NCBI GenBank assembly: GCA_001487125.1
Contig: LN913013.1
Coordinates: forward strand, 310,001-374,000
Direction: 5' to 3'
Length of the DNA: 64,000 nucleotides
Source: Gabonibacter massiliensis
GTDB taxonomy: Bacteria > Bacteroidota > Bacteroidia > Bacteroidales > Marinifilaceae
The notes beneath the pieces are model-generated. The model worked only from the letters and a program-made list of their open reading frames with translations, had not been told where the DNA came from and ran no database searches. Both the position numbers and the translations under genes were made by a program. Below, in pieces: positions 50,464 through 60,071 of the stretch (positions are counted from its first letter, which is position 1; each line of letters starts with the position of its first letter).

Positions 50464-51453
50464 ATGAGGAACTGGATATTGATTGTCGGATTCCTGTTGG
50501 TTGTCGTCGGTTGTCGTCATCAGGAATACAAATTTATGGAGGGGAAAATATACGGGACTTATTATTCTATCTCTTACGAGAGTGTGCTGAATTACGATAC
50601 TGTTATCATAAAAGAGATGGAACGGGTAAATTATTCTCTTTCTATGTTTAACCCACGTTCCGTGATTGCGAAGATCAATCGCGAAGAAAGCGATCGGGTC
50701 GATTCGCTCTTTGTCAGGATGTTTATTCAAGCTCAAAAAGTGTATGATGCGACGGAAGGAGCCTTTGATATTACCGTGGCTCCGTTATCCAATGCTTGGG
50801 GATTTGGATTTAAGAATGAGCGTTTGCCTTCGGCAGAGAAAGTGGATTCTTTATTGCAATATATCGGAATGGATAAATTGACTTTGAATGGCATGCGGCT
50901 TATCAAGGCCATAGGGGGGGTACAGCTTGATGCAAGTTCTATCGCTAAAGGATTAGGGGTCGATTTGGTGGCCGATTTTTTAGATAAAAAAGGAGTAAAG
51001 AATTACATGGTCGATATCGGAGGTGAAATCCGGGTACGGGGAATAAGCAGTAAGAAGCGTGCCTGGAGGATAGGAATAGACAAACCCGTGGATGATGTGA
51101 GTGCTTCCACGAGGGAATTGCAGGCGGTGGTCGCCATAGAGAAGGGAGCTTTGGCAACCTCTGGCAATTATAGAAACTTTTATGTGGTAGACGGGAAAAA
51201 ATACGCCCACACGATCAATCCGAAAACGGGTTATCCGGTTCAACGGGATATATTGAGTTCTTCCGTGTATGCTCCCACCTGTATGGAGGCGGATGCTTAT
51301 GCTACGGCTTTTATGGTTATAGGGAAAGAAAAGGCTCAAAAAATCATAGAAAAAGACACAGAATTGGAAGCTTGTTTCGTATATTTGGACGACAAGGGAA
51401 AACAAGGAGTGTGGATGTCCGATGGGTTTAAAAAATTGATCGTCTCGGAGTAA
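50464..51453 (+). CDS. apbE: FAD:protein FMN transferase ApbE (lipoprotein)
   Basis: ApbE attaches FMN to a threonine of target flavoproteins (Nqr/Rnf subunits, others). The 329-residue protein has a lipoprotein signal (LIVGFLLVVVGC, lipid Cys17) and family blocks 'MFNPRSVIAKINR', 'FDITVAPLSNAWGFG', 'QLDASSIAKGLGVDLVADFL', 'VDIGGEIRVRG', 'TSGNYRNF', 'HTINPKTGYPV', 'DAYATAFMVIG' and metal-ligand Asp/Thr positions in 'EADAYATAF'. No FMN-binding target is visible nearby; it sits between two outer-membrane proteins, 9 bp after the patatin gene and 21 bp before the next gene. Confidence 0.92.
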   Translation: MRNWILIVGFLLVVVGCRHQEYKFMEGKIYGTYYSISYESVLNYDTVIIKEMERVNYSLSMFNPRSVIAKINREESDRVDSLFVRMFIQAQKVYDATEGAFDITVAPLSNAWGFGFKNERLPSAEKVDSLLQYIGMDKLTLNGMRLIKAIGGVQLDASSIAKGLGVDLVADFLDKKGVKNYMVDIGGEIRVRGISSKKRAWRIGIDKPVDDVSASTRELQAVVAIEKGALATSGNYRNFYVVDGKKYAHTINPKTGYPVQRDILSSSVYAPTCMEADAYATAFMVIGKEKAQKIIEKDTELEACFVYLDDKGKQGVWMSDGFKKLIVSE

Positions 51454-51474
51454 ATTTTCAGAGAAAAAGGAGTA

Positions 51475-53370
51475 ATGGTTAAGATTCTGATTTTGGTGTT
51501 AGCGTGTGTAGCGGTCGTGGGGCAAGGTCATGCACAACCTTCGTCGGAAAATGTTCGTGTGGAGAAAAAGATTTGGCGGGATACAATCGCGGAGAGCGGT
51601 GTGTTTCAACCGGATAGTCTGATCCGGGATACGCTTCGCTACGAATATACGAAAATAAAGAATGCGGCTTATCGTTGGAAATGGACGAAAGAGTTGTATA
51701 AAATGATTTTTGTTAATCCCAAAAAATATAATATCGATGTTGTACAATCGGAAAATAGCGAGGATCGGTATAAGAAGTACAGGGGAAAAAAAATTCGGGA
51801 GATTGATGTTAAGATTCTTCCGCCATTCGGGACGAGTGTCAGGGACACGATATACGAACGGGATAGTTTGGATTGGTTGCGTATGATGGGTAATAATGTA
51901 CACCAGAAAACTTCGGAACGGATCGTGAAGAAACAGTTGACCGTAAAACCGGGCATGACGGTAGATCCTTTCGAGTTAGTAGAGAATGAAGTTTTATTAA
52001 AACGTCTTTCTAATATCGACGACGTTTTAATCGAGATAGAGGAGATACCGGGAAATACCGATGAGGTGGATTTGTTGGTTATCTGTAAAGATGAATTTTC
52101 TTGGACGGGAGAGGTTTGGAGTAATTTTTTAAATGCGGCGGATATCGGTATAGAGAGTAAAAATTTATTTAGAAGGGGACATCAGGTACATTATCGGGCC
52201 AGCTATCGGGGACGGAAAGAACAACGTTGGGGTAACCTTATCGAGTATCAGGTTGATAATTTGTTTTCTACCCGGGTGGATTTTTATGGCAGTTATGAGA
52301 ATACTTATGTCCGGGATATGTTGACCCTCTCTTTGAATAGATCTTTTCAAACCTCTCGCACAAAGTGGGCGGGAGGTGTCGGTTATAGTCGGGTATACTC
52401 TTCGTCGACTTTGGTAGACCGAGATATTACGAAGCCTGTGGAGTTGTTCAATTATCGTTTATTCGATACATGGGTGGGGAGATCTTTTTATTTGGGAGAA
52501 AAATACAGTTTTACTCGTAATCTTTATTTGACCGGTCGATATATGGGGACGCAATTCGTCAATCGACCGATTGTGACCAGCGATTCGAATTCTTACTATT
52601 ATAACCGAAATACTTTTATCGGGGCGATCGCTTTTATGAAATTGAAATATTTTAAAGCTAATCTGATTTATGATTTCGGTCGGACGGAGGATATTCCTTC
52701 CGGTTTGTATGGAGCATTGCTTTACGGATACGAGAGAGGCGATTTTACAAAAAACGGTTATATAGGGACGGAGTGGTATTATTCCTGGTTTAATAAATAC
52801 ACGGATCGTTTTTACGCGTTTCATGCGGCTTTGGGATCTTTTATGGACGGGTACGATTTTGAAAGTGGAGTTTTTAAATTAGGAGCCAGTTATTTCAGTC
52901 GTTTATATCATTTGTCCAAACACCGTCTGCGTTTTTACAGCAGTATGGAGTATGTGAAAGGAATCAAGCGCAGCAACGATGATTACATCTATTTCGAGGA
53001 TAGTAAGATTACAGGTTTTGATACCGATACGTTAAGAGGAAATCAAAGGCTTTCCGGTTCTTTGTCGGCAACGCTTTTTTTACCTTATATCAAGCGGGGA
53101 TTCCGTGCTTCGCTTACCGGTTTCGTCGATGCCGGCGCTTTGGCAGAGGGAAATAAATCCATTTTGAAAGCTCAGACTTATTGGGCAGTCGGGGTTAGTG
53201 TGAATTTGCGGAACGATAATCTGATATTTAAAAATGTGAGTATTCGTTTAACCTATTATCCTAAAGTTCCACCCGGTTTTCACTCTTTTGATGTAGATAT
53301 TTCCAGTCGACGTAGAACCGGATTTTTCGATTACCGTATATCTAAACCGGAGACTATTAAGTATGAATAG
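51475..53370 (+). CDS. Outer-membrane protein with POTRA-like domain and barrel
   Basis: The 631-residue protein is secreted (signal LILVLACVAVVGQGHA). Residues about 100-215 resemble POTRA domains: 'RGKKIREIDVKILPPFGTSV', 'ERIVKKQLTVKPGMTVDPFE', 'LVENEVLLKRLSNIDDVLIE', 'DEVDLLVICKDEFSWTGEVW'. The rest is a barrel rich in aromatic strands ('GYSRVYSSSTLVD', 'KYFKANLIYDFGR', 'IRLTYYPKVPPGFHSFDVDI'). It is Omp85/BamA-like in build, but the match is distant and I do not give a name. It follows apbE, and the terminal 40 residues do not end in Phe. Confidence 0.7.
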   Translation: MVKILILVLACVAVVGQGHAQPSSENVRVEKKIWRDTIAESGVFQPDSLIRDTLRYEYTKIKNAAYRWKWTKELYKMIFVNPKKYNIDVVQSENSEDRYKKYRGKKIREIDVKILPPFGTSVRDTIYERDSLDWLRMMGNNVHQKTSERIVKKQLTVKPGMTVDPFELVENEVLLKRLSNIDDVLIEIEEIPGNTDEVDLLVICKDEFSWTGEVWSNFLNAADIGIESKNLFRRGHQVHYRASYRGRKEQRWGNLIEYQVDNLFSTRVDFYGSYENTYVRDMLTLSLNRSFQTSRTKWAGGVGYSRVYSSSTLVDRDITKPVELFNYRLFDTWVGRSFYLGEKYSFTRNLYLTGRYMGTQFVNRPIVTSDSNSYYYNRNTFIGAIAFMKLKYFKANLIYDFGRTEDIPSGLYGALLYGYERGDFTKNGYIGTEWYYSWFNKYTDRFYAFHAALGSFMDGYDFESGVFKLGASYFSRLYHLSKHRLRFYSSMEYVKGIKRSNDDYIYFEDSKITGFDTDTLRGNQRLSGSLSATLFLPYIKRGFRASLTGFVDAGALAEGNKSILKAQTYWAVGVSVNLRNDNLIFKNVSIRLTYYPKVPPGFHSFDVDISSRRRTGFFDYRISKPETIKYE

Positions 53371-53500
53371 CTAATGTTTAAGTTTTATCAATATTTGTTA
53401 TTTATATTTTCAGACTCTACTGTTTTTAAATTATCAGCTTACGTGGAGGATTTCATTATCTTCGCGTGGGTTAAGAGGAATTATGTAATATATTGACCGG

Positions 53501-54634
53501 ATGAAGAAAGTTTTTTTGTTTTCTGTTTTTTTGTTGTGTGGTTTACTGCTATCCCAGGTGTTACCTTCGACGATGGGGGCGACATATGGGATAGTATCAG
53601 GAGTTTCCAAATGGCTCATGTTTATATGCCTTGCTTTTATCATGATCAATGTTGGAAGGGAGTTCGAGTTAGATAAAACCAGATGGAAATCTTATACTGC
53701 CGATTATTTTATTGCGATGGCTACGGCTGCTGTTCCCTGGATTTTTATTGCTGTCTATTATATCTTTTTTCTTGATTCCGGTTTGTCCTGGGATAAAAAT
53801 TTATTGATCAGTCGATTTGCAGCTCCGACTTCTGCCGGAATTTTGTTTACTATGTTAGCGGCTGCCGGGCTAAAACAAGAATGGATTTACAAGAAGACAC
53901 AGGTATTGGCTATTTTCGACGATTTGGATACCATATTGTTGATGATTCCTTTACAGATATTGATGATCGGTTTTAGATGGCAATTGTTTGTTATCATATT
54001 GGTCGTTTGTCTTCTGTTGATTTTCGGCTGGAAGAAGTTGAGTTCTTTGGATATTCCACAATCCTGGAGGGCGATCGTGATTTATTCCGTTTGTATTGTG
54101 GCCGCTTTTGAGAGTATCTATTTGCTGACGAAGTACTTGATGGGACAGGATGGAGCCATTCATATCGAGGTTCTATTACCGGCTTTTGTGTTAGGTATGG
54201 TAATGAAGGCCGTACATCACACCTCTGTTATCGAGGTGCGTGTTTCCAGTTTTATCTCTTATCTTTTTATGTTTTTGGTGGGGTTGAGTACGCCGTTGTT
54301 CATAGGATTGGATACGAGCGGAGAGGCTATGCCGGGTTGGGGAGTGCTGATTTTTCATGTAGTCGTTGTTACTTTCCTTTCCAACCTGGGAAAGATGTTT
54401 CCCTTGTTTTTCTATCGTGACCGGAATATACTGGAACGTTTGGCTCTTTCCGTGGGAATGTTTACCCGGGGAGAGGTCGGTGCCGGGATCATCGTTATTG
54501 CTATGGGCTATCAATTGGGCGGACCGGCGTTGATTATCTCTATTCTCAGTTTGGTATTGAATCTTGTATTGACGGGGTTCTTTGTCGTGGCGGTAAAATA
54601 TCTATCCCAGAGAGTGTATGGGGTTAGAGAATGA
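53501..54634 (+). CDS. Cation:proton antiporter-like membrane protein
   Basis: The 377-residue protein has about ten to twelve membrane helices and the double aspartate motif 'VLAIFDDLDTILLMIPLQIL' characteristic of electrogenic CPA-type Na+/H+ antiporters (the ion-binding aspartates). 'SRFAAPTSAGILFTMLAAAG' is the proline-interrupted helix, and 'LTKYLMGQDGAIHIEVLLPA' and 'SVGMFTRGEVGAGIIVIAMG' are further family blocks. It lacks the C-terminal regulatory part of KefB-like proteins. A monocistronic gene 130 bp after the barrel gene; a TATCTTCG element (one mismatch) lies upstream. Confidence 0.8.
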   Translation: MKKVFLFSVFLLCGLLLSQVLPSTMGATYGIVSGVSKWLMFICLAFIMINVGREFELDKTRWKSYTADYFIAMATAAVPWIFIAVYYIFFLDSGLSWDKNLLISRFAAPTSAGILFTMLAAAGLKQEWIYKKTQVLAIFDDLDTILLMIPLQILMIGFRWQLFVIILVVCLLLIFGWKKLSSLDIPQSWRAIVIYSVCIVAAFESIYLLTKYLMGQDGAIHIEVLLPAFVLGMVMKAVHHTSVIEVRVSSFISYLFMFLVGLSTPLFIGLDTSGEAMPGWGVLIFHVVVVTFLSNLGKMFPLFFYRDRNILERLALSVGMFTRGEVGAGIIVIAMGYQLGGPALIISILSLVLNLVLTGFFVVAVKYLSQRVYGVRE

Positions 54635-54947
54635 ATTGATTTTAAATTGTAGATTTACGATTTTAGATTTAAAGATAGCAATATCTGAATGTTAATTATA
54701 AATCATAAATTACTTTCAGATGATATAGATGGGTACGGTGTGCTATAAAAAAGGGCTTATGAGGTTAGAGAATAACAATATAGAGATTTTGTGATTTAGA
54801 GATTTTGTGATTTAGTGATTTACGATTTAAAGATGGCAATATTGGAATTTTAATCATAAATCGTAAATCATAAATTAATTGCAGATTCTGTGATTCAAAA
54901 TCAATCACTCAATCATCTAATCGTTTAATCTCTGAATTATTGGATTG
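54635..54947. repeat. AT-rich duplicated intergenic repeat
   Basis: The region contains two imperfect copies of a roughly 137-bp unit: the first starts at GGTTAGAGAAT (54625-54635, at the stop of the antiporter gene), the second at 54763-54773. Both contain TTTACGATTT...AAAGATGGCAATAT-like text and ATAAATCATAAATTA. The second copy includes a tandem AGAGATTTTGTGATTT (54782-54797 and 54798-54813). Dyads such as TTTACGATTTA/TAAATCGTAAA can fold. No gene is seen. Confidence 0.6.
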
Positions 54948-56195
54948 TCAGTTTTTGATGCGGATTTTTTTATCGTTTTGGTAACGGGACATATCCGATA
55001 CGATGACTCGGTCTCCGGTTGCCAGACCGTTGATGACTTCGATTTGTTCGAAACTGCCTTCTCCCAATATCACTTTCTTTTTGATTGCTTTACCCTCTGA
55101 AACAATCCATAAATCGTATTCTCCCGGACCTATATAGTACGACCCGTTTCCGATCCGTAGAACCTCTTCTTTGAGGGCATGGGTAACATAGGTATCTACC
55201 TTTAGGCCTGAACGTAGTTTAGGATGATTGTTTTCCGCGAGTAAAACGGAGAATTTGATCATGCCGTTTTTTACGGATGGAGTAACATTGCTTACGGTAC
55301 CGGAGAGTTTATCGCTTCCTATTTTTACGGTGACCCGATTTCCTGAATTGATTTTATCGGCATATCCGTCGGCTATTTCGGCTTCTATTTTGAAGCGGGT
55401 AAGATCGGAAATGACGGCTACGTCCGAACCTTGATTGACGGAAGAACCGACCTGATCATTGATCCAGGTTAAGGTGGCGGAATGCGGTGCTCGTATTTGG
55501 GCTTCGCCCAAGGTCTTAAACATCAGATCGATGTTTTTTCGGGCAATTTTATAGTCTAACTCCAAAGATTTGATCTCGGCTTCCGAAGTCCGTTGTTGAT
55601 TGGCGAATTTACGTTTGAATTGTTCTAACTGCATCTGCTTGACTTTATAGTCTAATTCCGTCTGTCGGACTTTGTCGGCGGTGCTGGCCCCTATACTGTC
55701 CAAGTATTTTTCGTTGTACAACATTACCTCCGATCGTTTGAGTTGCATCTCGTCAATTGCAATCTGCATTTGCATTTCAGAGAGTTGGTTTTCAAGAGTA
55801 GCTTTCTGGAGTTCCAATTTGTTTTTTTTCATTTGAAGCTCTTCCTGTTTGGTTTCGTATTCTGTTTTTATGGTTTCCAGATCGAGTTTTAGCAAGGCTT
55901 CACCCTTTGTTACCTTTTCTCCCGCTTTTTTATATACTTCCAGAATTTTGGAAGACACGGGGGAGGTAATAACCTGTTCTTCTTGAGAGACTATTTTTCC
56001 GACGGCATAGACCGATATCTCTAAGGGGCCTTTATCGACGGCATATATCCGTATATTTTTAGCTGCAATGCCGGGTTGAAACAAATACATCAGAGAATAA
56101 AAGCCTATCCCGGTAAAAAAGGAGATTACGGCGATCTGTAGTATCAGTTTTTGTTTTCGTTGTTTTTTTATTTCGGGTGAAATCGCTCTGTCCAT
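54948..56195 (-). CDS. Periplasmic adaptor (membrane fusion protein) of the export system
   Basis: The 415-residue protein is anchored by one N-terminal helix (LILQIAVISFFTGIGFYSLM) and has the adaptor layout: biotinyl-lipoyl half 'GKIVSQEEQVITSPVSSKIL', a long alpha-hairpin (about 110-215, 'LQMKKNKLELQKATLENQLS'), the second lipoyl half 'AQIRAPHSATLTWINDQVGS', a beta-barrel domain and the membrane-proximal domain 'VILGEGSFEQIEVINGLATG'. It links the inner-membrane MacB-like proteins to the TolC-type channel encoded just upstream. Last gene of the five-gene unit. Confidence 0.88.
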   Translation of the reverse strand: MDRAISPEIKKQRKQKLILQIAVISFFTGIGFYSLMYLFQPGIAAKNIRIYAVDKGPLEISVYAVGKIVSQEEQVITSPVSSKILEVYKKAGEKVTKGEALLKLDLETIKTEYETKQEELQMKKNKLELQKATLENQLSEMQMQIAIDEMQLKRSEVMLYNEKYLDSIGASTADKVRQTELDYKVKQMQLEQFKRKFANQQRTSEAEIKSLELDYKIARKNIDLMFKTLGEAQIRAPHSATLTWINDQVGSSVNQGSDVAVISDLTRFKIEAEIADGYADKINSGNRVTVKIGSDKLSGTVSNVTPSVKNGMIKFSVLLAENNHPKLRSGLKVDTYVTHALKEEVLRIGNGSYYIGPGEYDLWIVSEGKAIKKKVILGEGSFEQIEVINGLATGDRVIVSDMSRYQNDKKIRIKN

Positions 56196-56197
56196 GA

Positions 56198-57673
56198 TTA
56201 GAAATTTAAGGTTTTAAATTCGTCGTAGATAATGTCTTTATTTAATTCAAAATCAAAAAGGGTCAATTGCCTGAGGGTATAAAATTGAGTCCACGAAGAG
56301 GACAGTTGATGGATGTAATTGCGTTTGGCATTATCCCTTTCTACTTGTGCCGCGTTAATGTCCAATACGCTTATTTGTCCCATCACGAAAGTTTCGTATG
56401 CTGTTTTATAGCGTTGCTGGGCTATGGTATCTGCCAACTGGACAATTTCATTTAGTCGTCTTTGTTCCTGGTATTGCCTGACGATGGTAATTACGTTTTG
56501 TTCGAAATTCAGTCTTGATTGCTGTACCTCGTTTTTCGTAATCTCTTCCCGGGAGCGAGCCAATTCGATCTTGCCTTTTCGTTTTCCCCAGTTTAGAATG
56601 GGGATGCTGATCCCTAAACTGACAGCTTCCCGGTTTTGGAGATTTTGATACGTTCTTTTAAAAGTCGTATTGCTTCCAGTATATCCGATTGTCGCGTATA
56701 TGTCTGCCTGAAAACCGCTTTCTGCTTTTGCTTGGGCTATTTGTTGCTTGGCCTCCAATAATCGGCAAACAATATCATAACGGAATGGATTATTTTTATT
56801 TGCTATTTCCATTACTCGTTCTATGGAAATCTCGATATCTGGACATGCGGCAGGAATTTCCGGTTTAATATCGATTTGTTCGTTATAGCCGAGGTAGTTG
56901 CGAAGAGCGAACATTTTTTGTTCATACTCCTGCTGGGTCTGTATCAATGCGGAGGAAGCATTCAGCTGATTCAGTTTTAATTGCAATAGTTCGTTATCCG
57001 AAATAAGCCCCATGTTTTTTTTACTTGAGGCAATCTTTACTAATTTAGAGGAGTGTTCCAGATTTTGTTGGGCAATATCCACGTTTATTAAGGCTAACAA
57101 AAGATTGAAATAATGATTGATTGCTTGAATCGCTACCTTTTCCATCTCTACTGCGAATTGTTGTTTGGCCTGTTTGAATCTTTCCGGTTCAATGCGTTTA
57201 TCCCATTTTAACGGATGAGAAGAGATCAGGGGTTGATTTAAAGAGATACTGATGGGAATACTCATATAAGTGGTCTTTTTTTCTCCGTCTAATTGATCTA
57301 CTCTCTCTAATTCGGATTGAAGGGAGATACGCCCTCCGGTCAATGGAATATTCTGTGAAATAGACAACGAGAGCTGCTCGGACAGGGAATTGTTGGAAAT
57401 AAAGGTCTGACTGCCGTCTTCTTTTAAGTAACTCGATAAAGTACGGTTAAAACTCGGAAGAGTACCTTTCAGCATGATATTAGGTAATAGATCTGCTTTA
57501 AAATTCCGGTATTGCCAGTATGCAGCCTGAAAACGGTTTCTAACAATCATAGCATCAGTAGATTGGTTTTTAGCTAACTCTATGGCTTCGGATAAAGAGA
57601 TTACCTTGGTTTCCTTTTGTCCCATGGAAGAGAGACAAAGAAAACCGAATAATACGGTCCATATTGTTTTCAT
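56198..57673 (-). CDS. TolC-family outer-membrane channel
   Basis: The 491-residue protein has a signal peptide (WTVLFGFLCLSSMG) and the TolC pattern of two repeated helical/barrel units: 'KVISLSEAIELAKNQSTD', 'YWQYRNFKADLLPNIMLKGT', 'ISISLNQPLI', 'QIAQAKAESGFQADIYATIG', 'VSLGISIPILNWGKRKGKIE'. It is the exit duct for the export complex. Spaced 2 bp from the adaptor gene and 14 bp from the second permease gene. Confidence 0.9.
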   Translation of the reverse strand: MKTIWTVLFGFLCLSSMGQKETKVISLSEAIELAKNQSTDAMIVRNRFQAAYWQYRNFKADLLPNIMLKGTLPSFNRTLSSYLKEDGSQTFISNNSLSEQLSLSISQNIPLTGGRISLQSELERVDQLDGEKKTTYMSIPISISLNQPLISSHPLKWDKRIEPERFKQAKQQFAVEMEKVAIQAINHYFNLLLALINVDIAQQNLEHSSKLVKIASSKKNMGLISDNELLQLKLNQLNASSALIQTQQEYEQKMFALRNYLGYNEQIDIKPEIPAACPDIEISIERVMEIANKNNPFRYDIVCRLLEAKQQIAQAKAESGFQADIYATIGYTGSNTTFKRTYQNLQNREAVSLGISIPILNWGKRKGKIELARSREEITKNEVQQSRLNFEQNVITIVRQYQEQRRLNEIVQLADTIAQQRYKTAYETFVMGQISVLDINAAQVERDNAKRNYIHQLSSSWTQFYTLRQLTLFDFELNKDIIYDEFKTLNF

Positions 57674-57687
57674 AGTATCAGATGTTG

Positions 57688-58848
57688 TTATTCATAGTGT
57701 AAGGTTTCAGCGGGATTTATTTGGCTCACCGTATAGGCCGGATACCAAGCACTGAATAGGGCAAACGTTAACATGATGCATACCGTGATTCCCATGGTGA
57801 ACAAATTGCCCGGGGTAAAATCCGAGATATAACAGAAGAGGATTAAACCGGGTAACATAGCCAAGCAAGTGATAACCAAGCTTTCCATGATTACGAGATA
57901 GATCATTCGGAAACGAGTGGATCCTATCGCCATGCGTAGTGCGTATTCGGATTTTCGTTTTCGGGAATGGACCCAAAACAGGCCGAAAGTGCCGATAAAG
58001 GCAAAGACCAAAAGAAAAAGGGTCGGAATAGCCTGTAACGAGACCGATATGATCGTTTCTAATATTTCACCTATTTTCCATTGTTCGATCCGGTCTATTG
58101 TCGGGGTGTCAAGAGGATCTGGAAACTCTTTCCGAAACTCTTTATATAAATCCTGAACGTATGTATCGATATCGCTATCTATGATTTTAACATCGAATCC
58201 GCCAAAGCTTGCATCTTGTTTATCGTTTATCGGTAAAACGATTGTAGGGGTCGAAGGGGTGAATGGATTGTTTTTAATCCCGGAAATGACTCCTGTGACG
58301 GTATAGGTATAGTTACCGTACTGGATTTTTTTCCCGATAGGATGCTTTAAACCTGACTCTTCCAAGAATTGCCGGCTAACGATCAAAGGTAGGCTTCCGT
58401 CTTCCGGAATATTACCGGAAAACCATTCTCCTTCTTCTATTTGAGGCTGATAGACGGCCAGGCCGTTTTTGTCGGACCTATAGATTTTGGTGAGTATTTT
58501 GCGATTGTCCACGACGACAGAGTCTCTCTTTGTGAATTGTCCTCCGTTTAAATAGGGGGTTAAATCTCCGTATGATATGATACTGGAGGGATATTTTTGT
58601 CTCATCTTCGAAACAAGACTTTGTATCTTTTCGCCCACCTCCTCGGGAGAGTGATTGTTTGTGTTGTTCAACCAAAAGATAATGGTATTTTCCGTATTTA
58701 AGTTTCCGGGAGATAAGTAGAGACGGACTTTCTCGCTAAAAGAAAGAATACAGATAGTCAGGATGATAAAAACTAAAACCTGTTCGATGAAAATTCCCGT
58801 GTAGTGCTTTCTTTGATTCCAGATTAATTTAAGGATATGTGCGATCAT
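57688..58848 (-). CDS. MacB/FtsX-type permease (second)
   Basis: The 386-residue protein has an N-terminal helix (FIEQVLVFIILTICILSFS), a large periplasmic MacB-PCD domain (about 40-250, 'EEGEWFSGNIPEDGSLPLIV', 'KKIQYGNYTYTVTGVISGIK') and three C-terminal helices of FtsX type ('ALRMAIGSTRFRMIYLVIM', 'LVITCLAMLPGLILF'). Its ATG overlaps the stop of the first permease gene by four bases. Two separate half-permeases suggest a heterodimeric inner-membrane unit, both served by the single ATPase encoded upstream. Confidence 0.87.
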   Translation of the reverse strand: MIAHILKLIWNQRKHYTGIFIEQVLVFIILTICILSFSEKVRLYLSPGNLNTENTIIFWLNNTNNHSPEEVGEKIQSLVSKMRQKYPSSIISYGDLTPYLNGGQFTKRDSVVVDNRKILTKIYRSDKNGLAVYQPQIEEGEWFSGNIPEDGSLPLIVSRQFLEESGLKHPIGKKIQYGNYTYTVTGVISGIKNNPFTPSTPTIVLPINDKQDASFGGFDVKIIDSDIDTYVQDLYKEFRKEFPDPLDTPTIDRIEQWKIGEILETIISVSLQAIPTLFLLVFAFIGTFGLFWVHSRKRKSEYALRMAIGSTRFRMIYLVIMESLVITCLAMLPGLILFCYISDFTPGNLFTMGITVCIMLTFALFSAWYPAYTVSQINPAETLHYE

Positions 58849-60071
58849 TTTTTACCTCCTTTCAGCGTTTCCGCTATATTACGTTGTGCAACCATATAAG
58901 CCGGCAAGCCTCCGGCAAGAAAACTAAAGACGATGGACAAGGGTAATACTTGAAATAGAACGATGCTTATATTCAATTCAGGAAACAGAATGCTTCCTTC
59001 ACAGACGAAAGCCGTCAACAAAGTGCTGTTGATTGCATTGAAAATAGGGTATACGATCAATACTCCCCATAGTGTTCCCGTTAACACGAGAAGAATATTT
59101 TCAGTCATGATTTGTAGGAAAGCAGACATTTTTCCGGCGCCCATGGCTCTTCTGATACCGATTTCTTCCGAGCGGTTTGCCGTATTGGCGATGTTAAGGG
59201 TAATGATGTTTACGGCCGGAATAACCAATAAAAGAAGAATCATGAGGTAAAGCTCATAATCCATGCCTGTTATGCCTTTACTGTTTGTTCTACCGTTTAG
59301 TACCGTGTTAAAATCTTCGGGGTAGATTTCGATTTCCCGGTTTCGTTCTTTATTATAGGCAATAAAAGCGTTGGCCATGTTTTTACGCATTTGGGATTCC
59401 GGCATCTCCCGCGGAAACATGATGTAAAGGTCATAAGATCGGGTTCTGTTTGGCCAAAAATGGTTGAATGTATAAGGAGCCCAGATCGTGGCGACCGGGT
59501 TCACGACGATGAAAGAGAAATCTTTCACAACTCCGATGACTTTGTAAGTTATCCCTTGTGCTTCCATCGTTTGATTTAGGGCAGAACCGTTTTTGAAATA
59601 GAGTTTGGCGCAACTCTCGGTAATGACTGCCACGGGAGTCTGGAGTTCTTTTTCCGTGAAAGGACGTCCTTCTATGAATTGAAATTGATAAATGTTCCAA
59701 AAATCATGATTCACATAGTTTATATAGTTTGATTTTAACTGGTCGTTGATCAGAAGATTCAACGGCTGTCCCTGAATAAAAGAATACGTCTCGTACCCCT
59801 TCACGTGTTTCATGATATTCGGGATCTCTTCTTTCGTGAAATATCCCAAGTATCGACCTTGATGATCTTTTTTCCAGCAGGAGACCATGACGGTACGATC
59901 GACATTGACACCCGGAGGCGTGTTATTGAGAAAGGTATTTCCGAATTGCAATATGATCGTTACAAAAATAAAAGTTAGTGCCGTACCTAATATGCAAAAT
60001 AAGGCATAGACCTTGTTTTGTCCTATATTATAGAGTGCCGACTTCAGGTATAGGGTTATTTTCTTTTTCAT
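58845..60071 (-). CDS. MacB/FtsX-type permease (first)
   Basis: The 408-residue protein has the same build as its neighbour: first helix 'YALFCILGTALTFIFVTII', a periplasmic domain ('VNHDFWNIYQFQFIEGRPFT', 'YKVIGVVKDFSFIVVNPVA'), and C-terminal helices with 'NIANTANRSEEIGIRRAMGA', the FtsX signature. Its start overlaps the ATPase gene by four bases. The substrate is unknown; MacB-like systems move peptides, toxins or macrolides. Confidence 0.88.
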   Translation of the reverse strand: MKKKITLYLKSALYNIGQNKVYALFCILGTALTFIFVTIILQFGNTFLNNTPPGVNVDRTVMVSCWKKDHQGRYLGYFTKEEIPNIMKHVKGYETYSFIQGQPLNLLINDQLKSNYINYVNHDFWNIYQFQFIEGRPFTEKELQTPVAVITESCAKLYFKNGSALNQTMEAQGITYKVIGVVKDFSFIVVNPVATIWAPYTFNHFWPNRTRSYDLYIMFPREMPESQMRKNMANAFIAYNKERNREIEIYPEDFNTVLNGRTNSKGITGMDYELYLMILLLLVIPAVNIITLNIANTANRSEEIGIRRAMGAGKMSAFLQIMTENILLVLTGTLWGVLIVYPIFNAINSTLLTAFVCEGSILFPELNISIVLFQVLPLSIVFSFLAGGLPAYMVAQRNIAETLKGGKK

